From Blumeriella jaapii (taxonomy: Eukaryota > Ascomycota > Leotiomycetes > Helotiales > Drepanopezizaceae), in NCBI GenBank assembly GCA_009599575.1, contig VWND01000089.1, positions 107,501 to 171,500 on the forward strand: a stretch of DNA of 64,000 nt. Reading direction: 5' to 3'. Shown piece by piece: positions 10,771 to 21,120 of this stretch. Under the pieces are notes generated by a model that saw nothing but the letters and a program-made list of their open reading frames with translations, was not told the origin of the DNA and did not search any database. Position 1 is the stretch's first letter. The number at the start of each line of letters is the position of its first letter. Position numbers and translations under genes: made by a program.

Positions 10771-13516
10771 ATGGCCTCGAGATTCACGTTCCCCCTGGTC
10801 TCCGATCCGCAGATGCATAGGGAGGAGGTGCTCACGCTCGCGAGGACGTCCTCCCAGCAGTACATGGCCACGGCAAATGGCAACGGCTCTCCCATGGCGA
10901 GACAACAGGCCGCCTCGGCCGGCAAGGCTCCCAGTGGCGATGCCATCAAGCGACGGAACGTGGTATTCATAGATCCCGTGGCTTTCAGGTAGGGCGTGTG
11001 CCGCTGCTGGCGTTCGTCTCATTAACAGGAACAGGTATCTGGAGGAGGAGCCCAGATGCGTGGTGATAGAACGGAGAGGCCTCCTGAGAGGCTACGAACT
11101 ATATCTCGTCGAGCAGTGGGCCTGTTCCCGAGTACATCCCACCTTCGTGATCGCGACGTACACGGGCGACGCGAACCATCTCGCCTGGGTAGCGGTGCTG
11201 GGCGTGCCGACGGATGAAGAGACGTGGTCGCCGAGGATGCAGGCCTACTTCAATGCCGTCGCCCAGTACCACGCCCGGCCGAAAGACACGTCCATGGGAA
11301 TGCTCATGGTCACGAACCTCGGCAGCTTTCCCTCGGCGGTCAACGTCATCCCCGTCCCAGATGGGGATATCAAAGCACACAGAATGGACTTTATCGTCAA
11401 TGAGAATCTGAAGAGGCTCGGATGTTCGGGCAGAGCGGGCATGAGCTTGTCCCCCCCCGCACCAGCGACGCATGCCAAGTTCCTACAGTTGTACAAAGCC
11501 AGCGATCGCATAGATTTCTATGGCGCGGTACTGGAATTGATCAAGATGGCCCAATCCGCCCTGTTCGTGTTTGGAAAGCTGGAGCAGGAGTATGCAGATG
11601 GGATGCTCTGTGATGTTACGGAGAAGGCGATTCATGACTGGTGGACCGAGATTGGCTCGGAATACTACAACATCGAACCGGCCGATGGGGTGCTGGGGCC
11701 GACGACCGTGGCGGCCATGTTCGGGATGCTCATCGGCGCCCGAAATCGTCTCAACTGGTGGGGGGCACCCGTGGGGAAAGATGCGTTCGATCTTTGGAAT
11801 CTGAAAAGAGGGGTTCAGATGTTTCAAAAATCCTTGAAGTTGGAACGGACCGGGAAACTGGATCGGCAGACGCTGGATCGTTTGCACAGAGCAACGGCAA
11901 AAGCTGCCGCGGGTGAAGGGTGGGCTGTACCCAAAGCTGTCAAGTCAACGGTGGCAGAGTTGAGCGGGAAAGGAGGCGAGATGGTCATGGGAATGGTTGG
12001 GCGCGACAAATCCGGCATTGGAGATATTGAAACGCTCGATATCGACCGATTTGTGAGTCTCATCAGTGGGGAGAGGTGTAAATGGCTGTGGCACGGAAGG
12101 CCCAGAAAGAACGGTGAACTCGGAAAGTACTTCGATCCCGAGGCAGGAAATTTATCATACCCAAAGCATGAGCACGGTGGCTACATGTGGTCACACAACA
12201 AAGCCGACTCAGGTACACCACAGGACGAAGGCCCGCGACGAGAGAAAGACGAATCGCTGAATCCTGTCTACGGTACCAAGCCGCCCGGATCGGCTGCGAG
12301 CATGCTTGAAAGTCCGCACGAGAGAGAACTCCGGAGGACGGTCTTTAAGAGTGTGACTGGGAAGATGAGCGATGCGAGGTCTGGATTTGGTCGAATCAAA
12401 GATGCAGTGGGCCTTCGAGGTCATGCTAGCAAGCCTTCGAAAGACGAAATTATGGAAATGGCGTTTTTTAACAACAACAACAGCTCCGGCACGCTCGGCC
12501 TGTCTACCGGAGGCCCAATCAGTCCAGTCATGACTGGGAGGACCTCCTCGTGGAAGGATACCCCAGGTCAGCATCAAAATGGGGCTCCCGCTGCCAAAGA
12601 ACCGATGTTGGTTCCAGAATCCGCGACCGTCCCAGAATCTGCCACGTCGGCAAACGAGTCCAAAACAGAATTGCCTCTCGTGAATCTGCCAGTGGAGGAA
12701 CAGAGAGATGTCGAAGCCGAAGCGAGATGGGCCGAGCAAGTCAAGGAGATACGCCGCGATATGATTGCGAATAATCCATCGGTGGCGGGCTCCGTCTGTG
12801 ACGAGCAAGATCTGCAAGGCCCACTGCTGGAAGCTCTGCGTCAGCCAAACAACTTCCAAGTTCTGTTACATCGACGACATAGCATCTCTTCTTGTGCCAT
12901 TCCGATGTTGAAACTTCGCAACGATGCTTGGTGGCCGCGGCACATGTCGTTCACCGATGCAGAGGATGCCGTGCTGGGCTGGGAATCCATCGGTACCATG
13001 ACTGATGACGGCGACGAGTCCGATACTTGGCCGGCGTTACAGAAGCAGGCGCTGATTGCTTCGGACTACCAGAATCTCTTTGAAAAGATCAACAAGGTTC
13101 GGAGCGAGGTAGAACCGTGGGTAGAGCAGAAGGTCGAAAGCATCGAGAAACTCGACGAACAAGCCGCTAGGGATCAAGAGCAATTCCAAGCACTCTACTA
13201 CCAGTTGACCGATCAGTACCAAGGCGTCAAGCAGAACTCGCAGGACGTCCTCGGAGACGAACGATCTCACGTCATGGAAGCCATCAAAGATGTTGAAGTG
13301 TTGGGAGCGAAACTCGAGTACGAAATCAACGCCTTGGTGTCCAAAGTCCAAGATGTCGAAGACGGAGTGCTGCAGTACGAACGACAGGTGGACGATCTCG
13401 AACAGCAAGCGAAGGCGCTCGAGACCCAGCTCAACACCGAGAGCTGGCCTCACTGGCTGGTGCGGTCGATCACAGGAATCGGAACGGGGCCGAACATCAC
13501 CGCGCCTCGTCGGTAG
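10771..13516 (+). CDS. Stb6/Stb2-like putative Sin3-binding protein
   Basis: Exons 10771-10988 and 11035-13516; 899 residues. The intron is 46 bp; the acceptor at 11034 is preferred over 11028 because the ATTAAC branch lies only a few bases before the first. The join restores the family motif DPVAFRYLEEEP. The N-terminal Stb6-like domain (about 60-270) carries GYELYLVEQWACSRVHPTF and FIVNENLKRLGCSGRAGM. The middle (about 420-600) is low-complexity, and the C-terminal 150 residues are coiled coil (EKINKVRSEVEPWVEQK onward). Yeast STB2 and STB6 were named as Sin3-binding proteins, so a chromatin or transcription role is a family-level inference; the molecular activity is not known. No frame break. 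Confidence 0.85.
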
Positions 13517-13887
13517 CCGTGAAGGAAGGGTACGGGAGTGGAGAGCAAGATCGGTAAGCGCAAGAAAGCATGTAGCGGGCGTTTTGGAGATACCCTTGGG
13601 CATTTTTGCATGGCAGCGTGATGATGATAGCGAGGTATACAGTACTAGCAGCAGTTGGAGTGGACCTTAACGCCTCGTTCCACGACGTCCTATTATACAA
13701 TCGCCCTTTCTGGGCTTCTTCTTCTTCTTCTTCATGGACATCCTATCCCGTTGATGCATTCCCTCTGATACTTGTCCAGCTCTCTCACTAGCATTAAGCA
13801 CTCATCCGATGTTTGGATAGATCGATACAACTGCAGAAGCTCTCTCTCGCTCTCCCTCTCTCTCTTCCGCCTCCCCCCCCCCTCCCT

Positions 13888-13927
<40 letters not shown>

Positions 13928-13950
13928 CCATCCAAGTATCATTCGTGGTC
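13517..13950. other. Convergent gap with a long poly-C run
   Basis: 3' ends of the stb6-like gene and tim10. Includes TTCTTC repeats near 13720, a CTCTCT tract at about 13840-13863, and an uninterrupted run of 37 C at 13889-13925, just past the tim10 stop. No gene. Confidence 0.6.
13889..13925 (+). repeat. Poly-C homopolymer (37 C)
   Basis: Uninterrupted run of C on the plus strand (G on the strand of tim10), 26 bp beyond the tim10 stop codon. Length is likely unreliable in any assembly. Confidence 0.9.
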
Positions 13951-14395
13951 TTACATCCCCCCAAACCCCATGCCTCCGCCGGCGCCCCCCTTCGCCTGCG
14001 CCTCGGCCTGCAGCAGCTCCGACACCTTGAGCTGCACGTCGAAGAACTTGCTGGCGCAGCGGTCGATGCAGACGCCCTCGCCCTTGTTGATCTCGCCCTC
14101 GCGGTACTCTCGGGGTATGCACTTCTTCATGCAGGCTTGCTGGAGTCTTGGAAGCGGCGGCGGCGGCGGCTTGTTAGCCCTCTTCTGAACCGACAACTCG
14201 TAGCCAGGAAGACTCGTGAGGAGGGAAGCTTGTGGGAAATGGGTAAGGGAAGATTGTTGTGGGTAACGGGCAACAGAGGAGGATAAGGGGGACGGACTTG
14301 TTGAACATGTCGGTTACCATGTCCATCTCCTGCTCGGCGGCTGCGATCTTCTCCGCTGAGGAGGGCTGCGGTCTTCCTATCCCGAACATGGACAT
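13951..14395 (-). CDS. tim10: Tim10: small TIM chaperone of the mitochondrial intermembrane space
   Basis: Exons (minus) 14395-14298 and 14146-13951; 97 residues. The 151-bp intron (GTCCGT...CCAAG) has a GGGCTAAC branch. The protein starts [16 protein letters not shown] and has the twin CX3C motif C38-MKK-C42 and C59-IDR-C63 with 16 residues between, then [14 protein letters not shown] and a Gly/Met tail. Tim10 pairs with Tim9 as a hexamer that escorts hydrophobic precursors across the intermembrane space to TIM22, the outer membrane or the carrier pathway. The RPQP N-terminus and the [15 protein letters not shown] spacer fit Tim10 better than Tim8, Tim9 or Tim13. It is divergent from msk1, another mitochondrial gene. 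Confidence 0.93.
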
Positions 14396-14865
14396 GATGG
14401 TGGCTCTGTGGTGGTTTGAGAGGCTGGTTTGAGAGGCTGGTTTGGAAAAAGGCTGGTCTTCTCAGAAGTTTGGTCGAGGTCAAGAGTTGAAGCTGACGAT
14501 CTTCCAAAATCTCGAGTTCAGACGCTAGTCAACAGATGGCCCATGCGGGCGCTAACGAAAAACGATTTCCAGTGAAAAAAATTCCGAACCTCAACCTCCA
14601 TCTTCTGTCCTCCTCTTCTCCTCGCACAGCTTGAAGCCGCGGCTTGAAGCCAGCGGCGATCGTGAGTATGTTGTCTCTTCTTCCTGTGCACATTTCTTCG
14701 AGAGGGTATCATGATGATCTCCTTATAACACTAGAACCGTTGCGACTGACACCCTCGGGTGGTTGATCTTACCTCGATCCGTTGTCTGACAAGCAAACCC
14801 TCACTCCATTCCTCCTTGATTGCAACACACTGTACGATAGCTTGCTGATCACGGCGCCATCACAG
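14396..14865. promoter_or_regulatory. Shared divergent promoter of tim10 and msk1
   Basis: 470 bp between two start codons of mitochondrial genes. Contains short direct repeats (GAGAGGCTGGTTT twice at about 14418-14444). An upstream in-frame ATG at 14782 would add 28 residues to msk1, but the 14866 start gives a better presequence. Confidence 0.5.
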
Positions 14866-16812
14866 ATGTCCTCTCTCGCCAACCTCCGCTTCTTGCGGCC
14901 CTATCTCCATGCGGACCTCCCTGCCGCCCGGTGTGCAGCCTATGCGCGCTTCTACGCGTCCAAGTCGTCGCCCGAAGACCCCCCCTCGAGCACCCAGCAG
15001 AGAGCGTCTGACGCAAAGCGTCCATTGAGCAAGACGGGCGACTCGCAGTTCCGAGGCGACGTGCGGGGGCGGATGCAGGAGTTGCAGAAGGCGGATGCGC
15101 TGCACTGGCCACGGGTAAAGAGCATCGAGAATGCGGTGACGACGGGGGAGTACGCGCTGAAGTACAAGCGGATGGAACCGGGGGAGATGAGGAGCAGCGA
15201 GCTGGTGACGCTACGAGGTACGCGATGTCGAAATAGAAACACGATGCTTTCCAGTGCTTTTGCTTGCCGTCCTCGCCCGTGTGATGATGTGAGGCCGGGG
15301 CTGATGTGCTGGGTGTGTACAGGTCGTGTCACGGGCTTCCGCGTTGCAAGTAATGCCTTGGTGTTCGTCGATATCAGCCAGGAGGGCGTGCGGATGCAAG
15401 TCGTGCTCAACCGCTCCTCCATGGCAGGCCGAGTTGACGACGGGGAGTTCAAGAAGTTCTACCACGTCTTGCGGCGTGGGGATGTCATTGGTACGGCCCA
15501 GGTCTCGCTCCCCTCTACCATGATCTGGACTCGGCTCACTTTCTATCACAGCGGCGTCTGGCAACCCGTACGTGACGAAACGAGGCGAGCTGTCTCTCCG
15601 CGCAGTAGACTTGCCGCAGATCCTCGCGCCCTCTCTCGCCTCCCTCCCAAAGACGCTGGAGGATCGCGAGACTCGCGTCCGTAACCGGCACGTCGACATG
15701 CTGGTCAACAAGCCGACGGTAGAAACGCTCCGCCTGCGTTCTCACATCATTCAGAGCCTCCGCTCCTGGCTGCTGGCGGACTCCTTCCTCGAGGTGCAAA
15801 CCCCCCTCCTCGCCGACCAAGCCGGGGGCGCCATCGCGCGACCCTTCACGACCGTCGCCACCGAGTTCTCGGACAAGAGGCTTGCCCTGCGAGTCGCGCC
15901 CGAGATATGGCTCAAGAGACTGGTGATCGGTGGCATGGACCGCGTCTTCGAGATCGGGCCAGCGTTCCGGAACGAGGGCCTAGACGCCACGCACAACCCG
16001 GAGTTCACCACCTGCGAGTTCTACAAAGCCTTCGCTGACCTCGAGCACCTGATGGGCATGACGGAGTCCCTGCTCGGCGCCATCGCGACACAGGTCTCGT
16101 CCCTCATCTCCACCAGCCTCACGTCCCTCCCCCCCCTCGACGCAACGGCCTTCCAGCCACGCTACGGCCGCATCGAATTCATCCCCGCCATCGAAGCCGC
16201 GCTGGGCGAGCCCCTGCCGGACCTCTCCTCCCCGACCGCCGAAGCCGAGCTCACAGCCCTCTTCAACAAGCACGCCCTGCCCCTCCGCTCTCGCCGACGC
16301 TGCCCCGGCTGCTGGACCGGCTGGCCAGCATCCTCGTCGAGCCGCAGTGCGGCGCGCAGCCGACCTTCATCACGCACCACCCGTCCTGCATGGCGCCGCT
16401 CGCCAAGGCCTTCGCCTGCCCGACGACGCGGCAGACGGTGTCGGCGCGCGCGGAGCTCTTCGTGCGCGGCCGCGAGCTGGCCAACATGTACGAGGAGGAG
16501 AACTCGCCGCTGGCGCAGCGGGCACAGTTCCTGGCGCAGCGGCGCTGGCGCGACGGCGAGAACGCCGCCGCCGTCGACGAGAGCTACCTCGAGGCGATGG
16601 AGTTCGGCTTGCCGCCGACGGGCGGCTGGGGCGCCGGCGTCGACCGCTTGGTCATGCTCTTTGCGGGGAGGGAGCGGATCGGTGATGTCATGACGTTTGG
16701 GAGCTTGAGGAATGTGGTCAATCTTGGGGGTGGGTTGAGGGAAGGGGATGGTCGCGAGCAGGAAGCGCTGGGTGGGGGTGTATCTATACATGATCACCGT
16801 CCGTTGCTGTGA
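14866..16812 (+). CDS. msk1: Mitochondrial lysyl-tRNA synthetase (class II), with a probable 1-nt frameshift
   Basis: Exons 14866-15217, 15323-15490 and 15552-16812. The N-terminus (MSSLANLRFLRPYL...RFYASKSS) is Arg/Ser-rich and fits a mitochondrial presequence. An OB-fold tRNA-binding domain follows (GRVTGFRVASNALVFVDISQ...RGDVI), then the class II core: EVQTPLL, motif 2 FEIGPAFRNEGLDATHNPEF, and motif 3 GWGAGVDRLVMLF. It charges mitochondrial tRNA-Lys; in yeast Msk1 also helps import a cytosolic tRNA-Lys. The frame changes near 16279-16290 between NKHALPLR and SPTLPRLLDRLAS. There is no GT nearby for an intron; one more C in the run CCCCTCC would join the two parts. Both sides are well conserved, so an assembly indel is the simplest reading, but decay is not excluded. 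Confidence 0.88.
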
Positions 16813-17336
16813 CGCGTTACGCTGTGCTACGTTGTATATACATGTATATATAAAATTGTCAATACTCAAGGTACTTTACAGTTTACCCCACGAATAAGTG
16901 ATGTAAATCTTACAGTACGATGTGTACTGTACTGTACGACAGCATCGCAAGCGGCCCTGGGCTACAGACTTATGTCCTTCCTCGCTGGCTCCCTTACCTC
17001 AGGTCACCTACGTGCTTTTTACAGTACTGTCCTGTATGTACCTCCTCATTCACCTCCCCACCCAGGTTCTCGACGGAACCTCTCACACGCCGCTCGACGG
17101 ATAGCTCGACGACTTAAAATGGGATCGAAACGCGCACTCAACGGTTAGTTCTGTACCGTACTGTACCGCACAGCACACGTGTAGACAGAAAAAAAAAACC
17201 CTCCTCTCCATACGCCCTAAGCCACGAATCGGTGCTGTACTGTAGATAAAGTAGGAATTGTACTGTAGATAAGTACCTAGGTAGGAACTGTACACATACA
17301 TAGGTATGTATATCCGAGCAGCACGGTAAGTAAGAA

Positions 17337-17507
17337 CTGTAAGTACTGTAAGTGCTGTAAGTAAGTACTGTAAGTAAGTACTGTAAGTAAGTACTGTAAG
17401 TAAGTACTGTAAGTAAGTACTGTAAGTAAGTACTGTAAGTAAGTACTGTAAGTAAGTACTGTAAGTAAGTACTGTAAGTAAGTACTGTAAGTAAGTACTG
17501 TAAGTAA
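17337..17507 (+). repeat. Tandem 13-bp minisatellite, unit ACTGTAAGTAAGT, about 13 copies
   Basis: After two slightly different units, near-identical copies of ACTGTAAGTAAGT run head to tail. Each unit contains the fungal splice-donor consensus GTAAGT. On the minus strand it reads as a Leu/Thr/Tyr repeat, which is not a real protein. Confidence 0.92.
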
Positions 17508-18000
17508 GTAGATAGATACCCAATCAAACTGCACAGCACAGCACAGCACAGGCACAGCACAGGCACAGGTTTGGCGGTAAGCGCGAATCCTCGCTTATTT
17601 CTATTTCCAAACAACAACAACCACCCACTCACTCACTCACTCACTCACCTACCTGCCGCCCACCTCCTCGCTTAAGGCACATGCAGTATCTATGTATGTA
17701 CCTACCTATGTACTATGTATGTACTTATGTACTGTGTATGTATGTACCTACAGGACAGTACAGCACAGCACAGCACAGCACATACATACAGCACAGCACA
17801 GCATAGCAAACCCACTCGCCGCGCCAGCAGACACCACCACCTCTCCCTCAGCTCTCTACCACGCACGCACGGTCTTGTCTTCGCGTCGTGCATCGCTTGT
17901 CCGGGGGGTTGTCCTCGCCGCAGCCGTGGATCGTCCGTTGTTGGGGGTGTGGGTGTTGTGTGGTTTGCACTTGGTAGTTGCTGCTGTTCGAGATATGAAT

Positions 18001-18091
18001 GTGTGTGTGTATTATGTGTGTGTGTATTATGTGTGTGTGTGTGTGTGGATGGATGGATGGATGGATGGATGTATGTGTGTGTGTGTGTGTA

Positions 18092-18124
<33 letters not shown>

Positions 18125-18220
18125 ATGTATGTATGTATGTATGTATAGGTATGTATGTATGTTTGTGTGTATGTATGTATGTATGTATGTATGTACCTAT
18201 CTATCTACCTATGTATGTAT
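18001..18220 (+). repeat. Compound GTGT / GGAT / GTAT microsatellite
   Basis: Consecutive blocks of TG, GGAT and GTAT repeats with short interruptions, ending in GTACACACGTAGTATGCACA duplicated at about 18220-18270. Confidence 0.9.
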
Positions 18221-18978
18221 GTACACACGTAGTATGCACACAGTATGTACATACACACGTAGTATGCACATAGTAAGTACATATGTACCTGTCTATGAAC
18301 CGAGCCAGCCAGCCAGCCAGCTAGCCGGCCCACCCACCAGCTAACGGGCGCGAATCGCTGCGCTGCGCGTGGTTTTGCATTAACGCGCACACCGACGATC
18401 AGACACATCGCAGCACATGTGACGTGGTCAGCGCGCGAGCGAGCGAGCGTGGTACTGTGTGTACAACACAGTACTGTACTGTAGGTATGTATGTATGTAT
18501 GTATGTCTGGACCTTGTCCTGTCTCAGACAGGCGGAGGGAAATACACAGCTGTGAAATCTTCCCGGTGTGGGGCGTGCATTTATCTTTTTTTTTTTCAAG
18601 AAAGAGAGAGAGAGAGAGAGAGATTGTGGAAACAACAGAAAACCGGCTTTCGATGATGGATTTGAACCTAGGGATAGGGTCTGGCTGGCTGGCTGGCGGG
18701 TGCTTGCGATCGGGTTGTGCTCGTGTTTACGGGAGGGGAGGCGTTGTGCAAGAAAAAGGAGTGGGCTCTGGAGTGGGGGAGTTGGGCAATAGATTGTCGT
18801 GCTGGGATGGAAATGGCTTGGTGAGATGGGACGGAGGCTGAAGGTTAGATAGAGGTTGAGCTGCTGTCATGTTGCTGGTCGAGCATGTACATATATATAT
18901 ATACTACTTGATACAAGCAATGATGCTAATCGTACCGTGCGGTACCCTTCTCTCTCTGACAGCCATGCCATCCCACGT

Positions 18979-19890
18979 CTACGAAGGAGCCTGGTATCCC
19001 TCCACGTTCGTGCTGTTCGAGATGTCCGCGTACTTCTTGTAGTTCTCGCCATACTTCGCGATCTTGTCCATGATGGCGGCGTAGGCATCCGTACCCACGA
19101 CGACCCTCAACGGCGGATCCTCCATGATGGCCAGCTGATAGAAGGCCTCGGCGCCCTTCTTCGGGTCGCCAGCCTGGGTCCCGTGGCGCTCGCCCATCAG
19201 CTTCTGCGCATCCAGGTGGTCATAGGCCGGGTGTCTCTGCTCCGGGAACTTCATCGAGCGCCCGGCCCAGTCGGTGCGGAAGCCGCCGGGCTCGATGCAC
19301 GTGAAGCGGATGTTCCACTCGGGCTTGACCTCCTGCGCGACGGTCTCGGTGAAGCCCTCGACAGCCCACTTGGAGGCGCAGTAGATGGAGAAGGTCGGCA
19401 CGCCCCTCTGCCCGCCGATGCTGGTGACCTGCTGGATGAGGCCGCCCGGCGGCGACTGCGCGTCGCGCATCACCTCCATCGCCTTGCGCGTCACGTCCAT
19501 CAGGCCGAAGAAGTTGACCTCCATCTGCGTGCGGATCTGCGTCTCGCTGAGCTCCTCGAAGACGCCCGAGAGCCCGTAGCCGGCGTTGTTGACGACGACG
19601 TCCACGCGCTGGAACTTGTCGAGCGCCTGCTGGAAGGCCGCGTCGATGTCGGCCTTCTTGGTGACGTCGAGCTTGACGGCGAGGAAGTTCTGACGAGGCA
19701 TTGTGAGATGGTTCGTCCTTTGCCGGGAACGATGGGCGAGAGAGCCTACCTTGTCATTTGTGCCTTTGAAGCTCAGCGACTCGGGTTTTCTCGCCGTGGC
19801 CACTGCGATGTCGCCCTTGTCGAGGACCTCTTGCACGAGGTGGTTCCCGAACCCGGTCGAGGTGCCGGTGATGAAGAAGACGCGAGGCAT
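18979..19890 (-). CDS. Classical short-chain dehydrogenase/reductase
   Basis: Exons (minus) 19890-19750 and 19689-18979; 283 residues. The 60-bp intron is a multiple of three and open, so an unspliced reading looks intact, but GTAGGC...CAG splicing gives GTNDK-NFLAVKLDV as in the family. Start 19890 (MPRVFFITGTSTGFG) is chosen because the cofactor motif begins at once; an in-frame ATG at 19935 adds 15 residues without family support. Seen: TGTSTGFG (8-15), NNAG (81-84), catalytic S137, Y150 and K154 (YCASK), and PGGFRTDW. It is an NAD(P)-dependent oxidoreductase of Rossmann fold; the substrate cannot be told. No biosynthetic neighbours. Confidence 0.9.
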   Translation of the reverse strand: MPRVFFITGTSTGFGNHLVQEVLDKGDIAVATARKPESLSFKGTNDKVGSLAHRSRQRTNHLTMPRQNFLAVKLDVTKKADIDAAFQQALDKFQRVDVVVNNAGYGLSGVFEELSETQIRTQMEVNFFGLMDVTRKAMEVMRDAQSPPGGLIQQVTSIGGQRGVPTFSIYCASKWAVEGFTETVAQEVKPEWNIRFTCIEPGGFRTDWAGRSMKFPEQRHPAYDHLDAQKLMGERHGTQAGDPKKGAEAFYQLAIMEDPPLRVVVGTDAYAAIMDKIAKYGENYKKYADISNSTNVEGYQAPS

Positions 19891-21120
19891 GATGGCTGAA
19901 GTTGCCAATGATATCTTGAAGTGAATCTTGAACAAGAGTCAAATGGACAATGCTCAACGTCGGACATGATGAGCATCAGCTTTAAGTAAGAAAGTAAACA
20001 CGTTAGAGGCGTCGACTTCGTCATTGCCGAGACGTCCGGATCTAGCGGCATGCTCCAACCTTTTTCGGACCAGAACTAAACCTTGTTGGTGCAGCCATCT
20101 CGATTCTTCTTGCGCTGCATTTGAAGCCGAGCTGGTGAGGGACCTCGCGACTCTTCCGAGGCGATTGGAGGATTGCTGGTTGACTTGATGATTAAGGTGG
20201 ACGTGATGTCGTCGAGCGTTGGTCTGGACCAAGTGAGAGACACCATCCCGTCGGCGGGGGTGGCGACAGACTCGAGCCGTCATCTCAAGCGTATAGCGAT
20301 GCCAACCCGACAAGCAATAGATCAGTCTTTTCCATCAATTCTTCCTGTTTCCGAGGATCGACTTACCTATGCTCTCTACAGCCTCAGACCTCTGCCCCGT
20401 GTCCTGTGTTTGTGATTCAATTTGCTCGTGATTTTCTGCGTGAAGCTTCGCTTGTTGACTTAGTCTGCAGAGGAGTAAATAAATCTTCAGCAGCATTCGC
20501 GATTTGCGCATGTCTTGTTCCAAACCGAGAGCCGCTTGCAACGTTGAGTTCCGTGCAAAAGCTCTCATTCTCGGCTCTCTCGTCCTGTCAGCATCGATCG
20601 TATTGCGGATTCCACAGAGCCAAACCAAGTCAACGCGCAAGAAGCTGTCCAAGCTGTAATCCACCTCTGTTCGGAGCGCAGATGATTCTCCTCGCTCCGT
20701 TGGCGACTCAAGAGAGCTGAGACTGGTGAAGCCTCTGTGAGTGAAGACAGCCGACAAATGCTAAAAGAGTATCTCGCCAGATGGGGTCAGCAATCACCAC
20801 CTGGGTGACGTGCCGCGTTCGTGAAAAGCAACTTTTCCGAGGGTAGGGAAGAGAGTGCCCAATAGCTTGTCAACCAGATACAATAGGAAACAAGACAGAG
20901 GATCTCTGTCGCATCCATCCTGCATCGGCTGAAGAGATGCCATCCAATGCCATGCAAACGTTCAAGGGGCTCAACAAGCAAGATTCTGTGGTAGTACTGA
21001 TGCGGGGTCGAGATGAGTTGGAGACCTCATGCTGTATTTCGGTATTTCTGATCAATTGAGTTGCTTTGCTTGGTTCTTTGATACTTTGATATTGAGCGGT
21101 TGCTGCACTATTATCTCAAA
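19891..21120. other. Gap with a possible remnant coding segment
   Basis: No confident gene. A minus-strand segment at 20335-20757 (see separate entry) ends in a strong GTAAGT. The rest is unique sequence with no coding-like frame. Confidence 0.4.
20335..20757 (-). pseudogene. Possible exon or gene remnant, family unknown
   Basis: An open minus-strand stretch whose later part looks helical and protein-like (LGLEQDMRKSRMLLK, then LCRLSQQAKLHAENHEQIES) and is followed by a perfect donor GTAAGT at about 20370, just after SEAVESIG. It resembles the helical N-terminal segments of large fungal STAND or ankyrin proteins only in a general way. No downstream exon of matching phase was found, so it may be a relic or chance. 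Confidence 0.22.

Larger units (their letters stand above)
16813..18978. other. 2.2 kb repeat-rich gap without genes
   Basis: No credible gene. Contains TACTGTAC-type motifs (16912-16940, 17020-17040, 17152-17168), a 13-bp tandem array (17337-17507), CACAG and ACTC repeats (17530-17650), GTGT/GTAT/GGAT microsatellites (18000-18220), a CCAG repeat near 18305, GTAT near 18485, and an AG run at 18603-18623. Large ORFs here only translate repeats. Confidence 0.7.

Noticed and set aside
17083..17632. Leu/Thr/Tyr-repeat proteins on the minus strand
   Set aside because: Pure translation of the 13-bp minisatellite; open in three frames.
17337..18220. CRISPR-like or centromere-like array
   Set aside because: Units are contiguous without spacers, and this is a eukaryotic genome; ordinary micro- and minisatellites explain it.
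17692..18344. Cys/Val/Tyr-rich proteins around 18 kb
   Set aside because: Translation of GTGT and GTAT microsatellites, open in more than one frame.
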